A stretch of DNA of 42,968 nucleotides, taken from the NCBI GenBank assembly GCA_035633255.1, contig DASQFD010000100.1:1-42968 (forward strand), written 5' to 3'. Below are positions 15,732 to 22,841 of this stretch, in pieces (within the stretch, counting starts at the first letter, position 1; every line of letters starts with the position of its first letter). The notes under the pieces were generated by a model. The model ran no database searches, was not told the DNA's origin, and saw nothing but the letters and a program-made list of their open reading frames with translations. A program made the translations under genes and the position numbers. Source of the stretch: DASQFD01 sp035633255 (GTDB lineage Bacteria > Actinomycetota > Actinomycetes > Actinomycetales > Dermatophilaceae).

Positions 15732-17606
15732 TCAGAAGGCGCCCTCGGGCACCTCCATGAGTGAGTTGTCGGTCGCCTCGGCCATGGCACGCTCCGAGGC
15801 GAGGCGGGGGAGGACCTGCCGGGCGAAGAACTGCGCCGCCGCGACCTTGCCCTCGTAGAACTCCTGGTCGGCGCCGCTGGCCCCCGCCTCGAGGGCGGCG
15901 AGCGCGACGTCGGCCTGGCGCAGCAGCAGCCACCCGACGATGAGGTCGCCCGCGCCGAGGAGCAGGCGCGTGGTGTTCTGGCCGACCTTGTAGATGTTGG
16001 TGACGTCGTTGCCCTCGTGCCGGGCGTCGCTCTTCATGAGCTCGCCGACCATGAAGCCGAGGATGCCCTGGACGTCCTCGAGCCCCTTGCCGAGCAGCTC
16101 GCGCTCCTTGTCGATGCGGCCGCCGTGGCTGCCGAGCTCCTTGGCGAACTCCTGCATCTGCATCGCGAGGTGACCGAGCGCCTGGGCCTTGTCCCGGATG
16201 ATCTTGCGGAAGAAGAAGTCCATGCCCTGGATCGCGGTCGTGCCCTCGTAGAGCGTGTCGATCTTGGCGTCGCGGACGTACTGCTCCACCGGGTAGTCCT
16301 GCAGGAACCCGGACCCGCCGAAGGTCTGCAGCGACTCGGTCCCCAGCAGCACCCAGGCCCGCTCGGAGCCCAGGCCCTTGACGATCGGCAGCAGCAGGTC
16401 GTTGACCCGCTCGGCCATCTCCGCGGGGCTGCCCTCGGGGACCGGCACGGTGGGGTCGGCACCCTGGGCCATCGCCACCGCGTCCTGCTGCACCGCGGTG
16501 TAGAGGACGAGCGCGCGCAGGCCCTCGGCGTACGCCTTCTGCAGCATCAGCGAGCGGCGCACGTCGGGGTGCGCGGTGATGGTCACGCGCGGGGCGGTCT
16601 TGTCCGTCTGCCGCGTCAGGTCCGGGCCCTGCACGCGGTGCTTGGCGTACTCGAGCGCGTTGAGGTAGCCCGTCGACAGCGTGGCGATCGCCTTGGTGCC
16701 CACGAACATCCGCGCGCCCTCGATGACCTTGAACATCTGCGCGATGCCGTCGTGGACGTCCCCGAGGAGGAAGCCGACCGCCGGCTCCTTGTCGCCGAAG
16801 GTGAGCTCGCAGGTCGTGCTGACCTTCAGACCCATCTTCTTCTCGACGTTGGTGACGTGCACGCCGTTGCGCTCGCCGAGCTCGCCGGTCTCGAGGTCGA
16901 CGTGGTACTTCGGCACGACGAAGAGCGACAGCCCCTTGGTGCCGGTCACCGCGCCCTCGGGGCGGGCCAGGACGAAGTGCACGACGTTGTCGGTCATGTC
17001 CGACTCCGCCGAGGTGATGAACCGCTTGACGCCCGTGAGGTTCCACGTGCCGTCGGGGTTCTCCACGGCCTTGCTGCGGCCGGCGCCGACGTCGGAGCCG
17101 GCCTCGGGCTCGGTGAGGACCATCGTGCAGTGCCAGCCGCGGTCGGCGATGAGCTGGGCCAGCTTCTTCTGGTCGTCGTTGCCGAGGTAGTACAGGATGC
17201 TCGCGAAGGAGTAGCTCGCCGCGAACATGTGCACCGCGGGGTTGGCGCCGCACACCAGCTCGGCCACGGACCAGCGCACCGACGGTGGGACGACCATGCC
17301 GCCGAGCTCGGCCGGGAGGTCCAGGTGGCCCCAGTGGCCGTCGATGTAGGCCTTGTAGGACTTCTTGAACGACTCCGGCATCGTCACCGTCTCGGTGACC
17401 GGGTCGTAGACCGGGGGGTTGCGGTCGGAGTCGACCAGGCTGCCGGCGAGCTCGTTCTCGGCGAGCTGGCCGACGTGCTCGAGGATGTCCTTGACCGCCT
17501 CGACGTCGAGGTCGGCGTAGGGACCGTGGCCCAGCACGTCCTCGCGCCCGAAGACCTCGAAGAGGTTGAACTCGATGTCCCGCAGGTTGCTCCGGTAGTG
17601 CCCCAT
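15732..17606 (-). CDS. fadE5: Long acyl-CoA dehydrogenase, FadE5-like
   Basis: A 624-aa flavin-dependent acyl-CoA dehydrogenase that introduces the first double bond in fatty acyl-CoA beta-oxidation. It is longer than the usual 380-400 aa and matches the FadE5/AcdA-type architecture, with an extended N-terminus (MGHYRSNLRDIEFNLFEVFG) and a C-terminal helical extension from about residue 480. FAD/substrate motifs include TMVLTEPEAGSDVGAGRSKA and the KRFITSAE segment. The catalytic base is the Glu in LYEGTTAIQGMDF (E454). The start at 17606 has GAGAGGGA upstream; an in-frame ATG 29 codons earlier does not extend the family N-terminus. It is a single gene with a hairpin terminator just downstream. 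The symbol is by resemblance to the mycobacterial gene. Confidence 0.86.
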   Translation of the reverse strand: MGHYRSNLRDIEFNLFEVFGREDVLGHGPYADLDVEAVKDILEHVGQLAENELAGSLVDSDRNPPVYDPVTETVTMPESFKKSYKAYIDGHWGHLDLPAELGGMVVPPSVRWSVAELVCGANPAVHMFAASYSFASILYYLGNDDQKKLAQLIADRGWHCTMVLTEPEAGSDVGAGRSKAVENPDGTWNLTGVKRFITSAESDMTDNVVHFVLARPEGAVTGTKGLSLFVVPKYHVDLETGELGERNGVHVTNVEKKMGLKVSTTCELTFGDKEPAVGFLLGDVHDGIAQMFKVIEGARMFVGTKAIATLSTGYLNALEYAKHRVQGPDLTRQTDKTAPRVTITAHPDVRRSLMLQKAYAEGLRALVLYTAVQQDAVAMAQGADPTVPVPEGSPAEMAERVNDLLLPIVKGLGSERAWVLLGTESLQTFGGSGFLQDYPVEQYVRDAKIDTLYEGTTAIQGMDFFFRKIIRDKAQALGHLAMQMQEFAKELGSHGGRIDKERELLGKGLEDVQGILGFMVGELMKSDARHEGNDVTNIYKVGQNTTRLLLGAGDLIVGWLLLRQADVALAALEAGASGADQEFYEGKVAAAQFFARQVLPRLASERAMAEATDNSLMEVPEGAF

Positions 17607-17788
17607 GGCTGGTCCCTCTCGTGCGAGCGTGCGACCGGGCAGCGGACGCCCTGACGTCCTGTCCATTCTCCTACCCGCGGGTAACAAGAGCAAGGGTTTG
17701 GGGGAGCCGGCAGTGTGATCCGTGCCCCTCTACGGGCCCGGTGGAGGCAGGCGGTCTGCAAGGCCGGCCGTGTGGTTCGCTTGGCCCC

Positions 17789-18457
17789 ATGGCTGGAGAG
17801 GCGCCCGGGACGTCGGCGGCGGTCCGCGCCGCGCGGGCCGCGCTCGCGGAGGGGGAGCTGTGGCGGGCGCGAGACGTGCTCGCCGCGCGCGTGGAGCAGG
17901 CGGAGGACCCCGAGGCGCTGGTGCTCCTGGGGGAGGTCCTGCACCGGATGGGCGACCTCCCCGCCGCCGGGGCCGCGTGGTTCGGTGCCGGGGTCAAGGG
18001 GCCGCAGGTCGCCGAGGCCACCGAGGCGTGGCGCGAGCGGCTGGACGACGACTTCGGCGCCATGTGGGCCGCGCTGCCCGCCTCGGTCCGCCGGGGCGAG
18101 GGCCCTCCCAAGGTCGAGGCCCTGCGCCGGCGCGCGGGCGCCCACGAGGAGCAGGGCGGCCAGTCCTCCCACCCCGCCTCGGGCTCGGCCACCCGCCCGG
18201 GAGCGCCGGCCGTCACCCCCACCCGCCCCGGAGCGCCGGCCGCCACCCCCACCCGCTCGGTCACCCCCAACCGCCCGGTCACCCCCAACCGCCCGGTCAC
18301 CCCCAACCGCTCGGTGCCGAAGTCGGCGGCCAAGCCCGCACGCTCCTCCGCCGGGATCGACGCGGCGCAGGTCATCGCGTGGGTGCTCGCCGCCCTCGTC
18401 CTGGTGTGCTCGGTCGTCGGGCTGGTGACGATCCTCCGCTGGATGGTCCCCGGCTGA
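17789..18457 (+). CDS. DUF6584-like protein with C-terminal membrane anchor
   Basis: A 222-aa protein. The N-terminal 110 residues are a helical TPR-like unit (RAARAALAEGELWRARDVL, then LVLLGEVLHRMGDLPAAGAAWF, then EATEAWRERL), resembling the DUF6584 family of actinobacteria. A low-complexity Thr/Pro/Arg region follows (about 135-185), part of it encoded by an 18-bp tandem repeat. A single C-terminal transmembrane helix ends the protein (VIAWVLAALVLVCSVVGLVTIL). It is probably anchored in the membrane with its tail inside. No operon partner is seen: fadE is divergent, and the next gene on this strand starts 140 nt later. The function is unknown. Confidence 0.68.
   Translation: MAGEAPGTSAAVRAARAALAEGELWRARDVLAARVEQAEDPEALVLLGEVLHRMGDLPAAGAAWFGAGVKGPQVAEATEAWRERLDDDFGAMWAALPASVRRGEGPPKVEALRRRAGAHEEQGGQSSHPASGSATRPGAPAVTPTRPGAPAATPTRSVTPNRPVTPNRPVTPNRSVPKSAAKPARSSAGIDAAQVIAWVLAALVLVCSVVGLVTILRWMVPG
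18258..18311 (+). repeat. 18-bp in-frame tandem repeat (three units)
   Basis: CGGTCACCCCCAACCGCC is repeated at 18258-18275, 18276-18293 and 18294-18311 (last unit with one change). It encodes TPNRPV repeats in the linker of the DUF6584-like protein. A related CCGGAGCGCCGGCC pair lies just upstream. Confidence 0.8.
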
Positions 18458-18596
18458 CGAGCCGTTCCCCACGACCCGACCCCGGCCCCGCCACCGGCGC
18501 GCTAGCGTTCGGACACCGCCGCGGGGGTCGGCCGGCGGGCCGGACGGCGGGCCGGACGGCCGGAGAACCGGACGGCCGGAGAACGGGAGGAGCGCG

Positions 18597-19946
18597 ATGC
18601 ACTGGCGGCAGCGGGTCCCCGCGGCGCTGGCCGCCGCGGCCGTCGTCGCCGCCGGGTTCGCGGTCGGTGGGGCGGTCCGGGGCCCGGACCTCTCCTTCGA
18701 GCCGGCCCTGGTGACCCGGCCCGGCTACCGCGCCGAACCCACCGACGTCGTCGAGCGGGCCACCGCCGCGCGGCACCGCACCTGGGTCGACGCGGGCCGC
18801 GTCCCGGGGAGCGGCACCCGCTTCGAGCCGATGAGCCGGTGGGCGCTGTCCGACATCCGCACCCTGCTGCGCGGCAACGGCGCCGTCCCGGCCGGCGCCG
18901 GTGACCGCTGGTCCTACGTCTGGCCGCGTGACGCCGCCTTCGTCGCCGTCGCGCTCGCCCGCACCGGGCATCCCGGGGAGGCCCGCGGCGTGCTCGGCTT
19001 CCTCGACCGGCTGCCCTTCGACCCCGCGGACGGCTTCGACGCCCGCTACACCCTGACCGGGGCGCGGGTCGACCCCACCGTCGCCCGGCCGCCCCAGTCC
19101 GACGGCTGCGGATGGGTGCTCTGGGCCCTCGGCGAGGTCCGGTCCGCCGACCCGGCGGCCGTGCCGAGGTCCGCGGCCGGTCTCCGCGAACGCTGCACCG
19201 CCCAGCTGCTCACCGCCACCGACTCGGGCCGTCGCCTCCCCGCGCCGTCCCCCGACTACTGGGAGGTCGACGTCGACGAGACCTCGCTCGGCACCGTGGC
19301 CCCCATGGTGGCCGGCCTGCGGGCCGCCTCGGTCGACGCCCGGGCCGGCGGGGACGAGACCCGGGCGCGCTCCCTGGCGCAGGCGACGTCACGCCTGCGT
19401 GAGGTGGTCGCGGAGGCGTTCGGGCCGGCATACCAGCGGTTCGGGGACGACGGTGGGGTCGACGCCGCCACGACGTTCCTGCTGCCGCCGTTCGCGCCCG
19501 GCTCGCGGGACGCCGGGCACGCGGTCCGCGGCTACCAGGAACGGGCGCTACGGGTCTCCGGCGGGCTCGCGCCCGGCGAGGAGTGGAAGCAGGACGGCAC
19601 GTCGTGGACCCCGGAGACGGCGCTGGTCGCCTACACCGCCGCGGCCTCCGGGCGCCGGGACGTCGCCGAGCGCTGGCTGGACTGGCTGGACGCCCACCGC
19701 ACGGCATACGGCTCGCTGCCCGAGAAGGTGACCAGAAGGGGTATGCCGGCCGGCCCGGCTCCGCTGCTGTGGACCAGCGCGCTGGTCCTGCTCGCGCTCG
19801 ACGCGCTCGACGCGCCCACGTCGGCCGCGCCGGCGGCCGCGCCAACGTCGGTCGCGCCGGCCCCCCCTGCGGTGGCCCCCGGTCAGGCTCGCAGGGCGTC
19901 ACGAAGCGCGACGCGGGCCCCGGTGCGCAGCACGGCGCCGGAGTAG
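18597..19946 (+). CDS. Glycoside hydrolase family 15-like (glucoamylase-type) exported protein
   Basis: A 449-aa (alpha/alpha)6-barrel-type protein. The N-terminus (MHWRQRV, then VAAGFAVGGAVRG) is a signal peptide or anchor, so the enzyme is probably extracytoplasmic. GH15-type landmarks are SDIRTLLRGNGAVPAGAGDRWSYVWPRDAAFVA in pieces, SDGCGWVLWALGE, DYWEVDVDETSLG (a catalytic-acid-like Glu) and SLPEKVTRRG near the end (a second Glu). The substrate, an alpha-glucan or trehalose-like glucoside, is not determined. The ATG at 18597 has GGGAGGAG upstream. The Ala/Pro-rich tail of about 50 residues runs over the end of the convergent ABC permease by 64 bp, so the last 21 codons overlap antisense coding sequence. 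Confidence 0.72.
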   Translation: MHWRQRVPAALAAAAVVAAGFAVGGAVRGPDLSFEPALVTRPGYRAEPTDVVERATAARHRTWVDAGRVPGSGTRFEPMSRWALSDIRTLLRGNGAVPAGAGDRWSYVWPRDAAFVAVALARTGHPGEARGVLGFLDRLPFDPADGFDARYTLTGARVDPTVARPPQSDGCGWVLWALGEVRSADPAAVPRSAAGLRERCTAQLLTATDSGRRLPAPSPDYWEVDVDETSLGTVAPMVAGLRAASVDARAGGDETRARSLAQATSRLREVVAEAFGPAYQRFGDDGGVDAATTFLLPPFAPGSRDAGHAVRGYQERALRVSGGLAPGEEWKQDGTSWTPETALVAYTAAASGRRDVAERWLDWLDAHRTAYGSLPEKVTRRGMPAGPAPLLWTSALVLLALDALDAPTSAAPAAAPTSVAPAPPAVAPGQARRASRSATRAPVRSTAPE

Positions 19947-21082
19947 ACCCGGCCCGCGAGCCAGACCAGCCCGGGGACGAGCACCAGCGACAGGGCGAGG
20001 GCGAGGACGACCTGCCAGGTCGCCACGGTCCCGAGGGCGATCCGGATCGGCATGACGAGCGGGGAGCAGAACGGCACGTAGCTGAGGACCCGGACCAGGG
20101 TGTTGTCGGGATCGAACGGGGCGATGCTGATGCCGACCATGTAGGGGATCACCATGAGGATGATCACCGGCGTGATGACCGCACCGACCTCCTCCTGGCG
20201 CGAGACCAGCGAGGCGAGGGCCGCGAGCACCAGTGCGTACATGAGGTAGCCGACGACGAACCACAGCAGCGCCCAGAGGACGGTGGAGCCGAGGTCGAGC
20301 GCCCCGGGGTCCACCAGGTCCAGCGCGAGGGCGGTCCCGGCGCCACCGGTGACGACGAGCGCCACCTGGACCAGGCTGATCACGCCGATGCCGAGCACCT
20401 TGCCCGCCATGAGCTGCCAGGGGCGGATCGTGCTCAGCAGCAGCTCGACGACCCGGCTGCTCTTCTCCTCGACCACACCCTGGGCGACGAACTGCCCGCC
20501 GGCCTGCAGCGCGAGGAAGAGCAGGATGCCGGCGACGTACCCGGCCACGAGCTGGGCGCCGGTGCGTTCCGGCGGCGGCTTGAGGGCCTTCACGGTCAAG
20601 GTGGCACCGGCCAGCTGGGTCTGCACCGCCGCGGGGTCGCCGCCGAGGTCGGTGACGGCCGAGGCGAGGGCGGCCTGCTGCCGGAGAACGGTGAGGGTCG
20701 CCGAGAGGAAGGGGTCGAGCTCGGACTGCACCACCACGGTGAAGTCGTCGGCCGGGCCGATCAGCGCGGCCTCGACCTCGCCGTCGCGGACCGCCCGCTC
20801 CGCGGCACCGCCCTCGAGGCGGACCGGCTCCAGGGCGTTGTCGCCACCGTCACCTCCACCGCCGGCCCGGCCGATGGCGCGCAGCGGGTCGGCGAGCGCG
20901 GCGGTCGAGGAGGTGACGCCGATGCGCGTGGCCGCGCCGGGGTCGAGGGCGATGCGGAGCACCACGCCGCCGAGGACGACGGCACCGACCAGCAGGCCGG
21001 TGGTCAGCAGGTAGGACTTGGAGCGGGCCCGCGTGGTGATCTCGCGCGACGCGACCAGCCAGACGGTGTGCCACGAGGTCAT
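19883..21082 (-). CDS. ABC-2 type (NatB-like) transporter permease
   Basis: A 399-aa membrane subunit. One N-terminal helix (SKSYLLTTGLLVGAVVLGGVVLRI) is followed by an extracytoplasmic domain of about 150 aa and then about five C-terminal helices. The ABC-2/NatB signature region is GQFVAQGVVEEKSSRVVELLLSTIRPWQLMAGKVLGIG in pieces, with the EEKSSRVVELLLS motif typical of this family. The start overlaps the ATPase stop by 4 nt (ATGA). Homologues include sodium and antibiotic exporters; the substrate is unknown here. The 3' end overlaps the convergent GH15 gene by 64 bp. Confidence 0.85.
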   Translation of the reverse strand: MTSWHTVWLVASREITTRARSKSYLLTTGLLVGAVVLGGVVLRIALDPGAATRIGVTSSTAALADPLRAIGRAGGGGDGGDNALEPVRLEGGAAERAVRDGEVEAALIGPADDFTVVVQSELDPFLSATLTVLRQQAALASAVTDLGGDPAAVQTQLAGATLTVKALKPPPERTGAQLVAGYVAGILLFLALQAGGQFVAQGVVEEKSSRVVELLLSTIRPWQLMAGKVLGIGVISLVQVALVVTGGAGTALALDLVDPGALDLGSTVLWALLWFVVGYLMYALVLAALASLVSRQEEVGAVITPVIILMVIPYMVGISIAPFDPDNTLVRVLSYVPFCSPLVMPIRIALGTVATWQVVLALALSLVLVPGLVWLAGRVYSGAVLRTGARVALRDALRA

Positions 21083-22098
21083 CTCAGGGCCTCCTGCGCG
21101 GGTGCGACGCCGGCGTCGGGTCGGGCAGCGGGGCCGGCGTCGGGTCGGGCAGCGGGGCCGTCGCCGGGCTCGGGGCCCGTCTCGGGCTCGTCCTCGGCGT
21201 GGTGCTCGGAGACGACGTGCCGGTAGAGCTCGACGAGGCTGGGGCGCACCGGGCGGAACTCGCGCACCGGCCCGGCGGCCAGCGCCGCCCGCAGCACCTG
21301 CTGCTCCGCGGCGGGCCGGGCGTCGGGCAGCTCGACCACGGTGCGCGGGCCGTCGGCGGTCAGCACGGCCACGGCGCCGGCCGACCGCAGCCACGCCGAC
21401 GCGGGCGGGCCGTCGACGAGCCAGCGCGGCCGGTCCAGGGTCCGCAGCTGCTCGATGCTGCCCAGGGCGACCAGCGACCCGTCGCGGACGATGGCGACCC
21501 GGTCACTGAGCCGCTCGACGAGGTCGAGCTGGTGGGAGGAGAAGACCACCGGGACCCCCGCATCGGCGCGGTCCCGCAGCACCGTGCTCATCACGTCGAC
21601 GGCGACCGGGTCGAGGCCGGAGAACGGCTCGTCGAGGACGAGGATGTCGGGGTCGTGGACGAGAGCGGCCGCGAGCTGCACCCGCTGCTGGTTGCCGAGC
21701 GAGAGCTTCTGCACCTCGTCGCCGCGGCGCCCGGCGACTCCCAGCACCTCGGTCCACCGCTCCACCGACCGGCGGGCCCGGCCGGGTGGCATGCCGTGCA
21801 GCCGGGCCAGGTAGACCAGCTGCTCGGCCACCTTCATCCGGGGGTAGAGGCCGCGCTCCTCGGGCATGTAGCCGATCCGCCGGCGCACCCGCAGGTCGAC
21901 CGGGCGCCCGTCCCAGAGCACGGTGCCGCGGTCGGCGCCGAGCACGCCGAGGGCGATGCGCATGGCGGTGGTCTTGCCCGCGCCGTTCGCGCCGACGAAC
22001 CCGAGGATCTCCCCGGCGCGCACGTCGAGGCTGAGGTCGACGAGCGCGCGGACGTTCCCATAGGCCTTGTCGACCGACACGAGCTGCAGGTCGGGCAC
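21079..22098 (-). CDS. ABC transporter ATP-binding protein (NatA/DrrA-like)
   Basis: A 339-aa nucleotide-binding subunit. It has Walker A GANGAGKTTA, the signature LSLGNQQRV (a Q-rich variant of LSGGQ, usual in NatA-like proteins), Walker B DILVLDEPFSGLDPV and the H-loop VVFSSHQ. The C-terminal about 110 residues form a NatA-type accessory region and a low-complexity tail with a repeated GPAARPDA. The GTG at 22098 is chosen over an upstream ATG because GAGGAGG sits 6 nt before it and the preceding 42 codons are unlike the family. It is coupled to the permease by ATGA overlap. Confidence 0.87.
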   Translation of the reverse strand: MPDLQLVSVDKAYGNVRALVDLSLDVRAGEILGFVGANGAGKTTAMRIALGVLGADRGTVLWDGRPVDLRVRRRIGYMPEERGLYPRMKVAEQLVYLARLHGMPPGRARRSVERWTEVLGVAGRRGDEVQKLSLGNQQRVQLAAALVHDPDILVLDEPFSGLDPVAVDVMSTVLRDRADAGVPVVFSSHQLDLVERLSDRVAIVRDGSLVALGSIEQLRTLDRPRWLVDGPPASAWLRSAGAVAVLTADGPRTVVELPDARPAAEQQVLRAALAAGPVREFRPVRPSLVELYRHVVSEHHAEDEPETGPEPGDGPAARPDAGPAARPDAGVAPAQEALR

Positions 22099-22254
22099 GA
22101 GCGCCTCCTCGAGGTTGGCGGACAGGGAGGTGGCGGAGTCGGAGGTGGCGGACACGGCCCGGAGGACTCGGCCCCCCAGGGCACCACCAAGGCCAAGCCC
22201 ACCACACCCCGGCACGCCGGGCACCCGCGGGGCGCTCCCGGCATACCGGATCGG

Positions 22255-22600
22255 TCAGTGGAGCCGTTGACCGTCGCCGCGAACATGTCGACGTCCAGCT
22301 TCCGCGTCAGGGAGGAGGTCCGGCCCCTGACGACGAAGGCGAACGCCTTCACCCGGCCGTCGGTGCCGACGACCACCACACGGTCGCGTGCAGAACCGGA
22401 GCGCACCCGGGTGGCTTGCCGGGGCGTCCGGGCCGAGGATCGTGAGCCCGTCGGCCGGGGGTGACCAGCGTGGCGGTGGAGGCCGGCGGGTATGCCGTGC
22501 CCCCCGCGCTTGGTCCATGCCAGCGAGTTCGTCGACGCGTCGATGACCGCCCCGGAGGACGTGGTGCAGAGCCCGTGCGCGCGGCGCCGTGGGGGCGGCG
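22255..22600 (-). pseudogene. Decayed minus-strand reading frame, possibly the 3' part of a lost gene
   Basis: No single frame is open and protein-like. Moving between three minus-strand frames gives a continuous protein-like reading: TTSSGAVIDASTNSLAWTKR, then GTAYPPASTATLVT, then PADGLTILGPDAP, then RDRVVVVGTDGRVKAFAFVV and LTRKLDVDMFAATVNGS. The switches fall at runs of G/C (about 22500 and 22460), so each could be a one-base indel. I do not recognise the product. Another explanation is sequencing error in homopolymers. The rest of the 22099-22841 gap holds the upstream region of the ABC operon and the promoter of the metal ATPase. Confidence 0.4.
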
Positions 22601-22773
22601 ACGGCGCGGACGCCGTCGGACATCGGAGCGGCGCCTGGGGTGTGGCGTCGTGCGCCGAGGGTAGCGGGGTGGTGCCGTGGCTACGGGGGAAGGGAGCTCT
22701 TTGACAGCAAGGGCAAGGCCGCGCCGAGCACGTACTCCGGCACCGGAGGGAACCCCGCGCAGCAGTTTGAGAA

Positions 22774-22790
22774 ATACCCAGGGGGGGTAC
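22774..22790 (+). promoter_or_regulatory. CsoR-like copper operator in the promoter of the metal ATPase
   Basis: ATACCCAGGGGGGGTAC is an imperfect palindrome with TACCC (22775-22779) and GGGTA (22785-22789) arms around a G-rich core, the pattern bound by CsoR-type copper repressors. TTTGAG at 22766-22771 and TACACC at 22788-22793 could be -35 and -10 with 16-nt spacing. The operator would then fill the spacer. No csoR gene is in the window, so the repressor would act from elsewhere. Confidence 0.6.
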
Positions 22791-22841
22791 ACCGTTCAGA
22801 TCGGTGGGTGTGCCGTACGACGAGGCGGGAGCGAGTGACCC

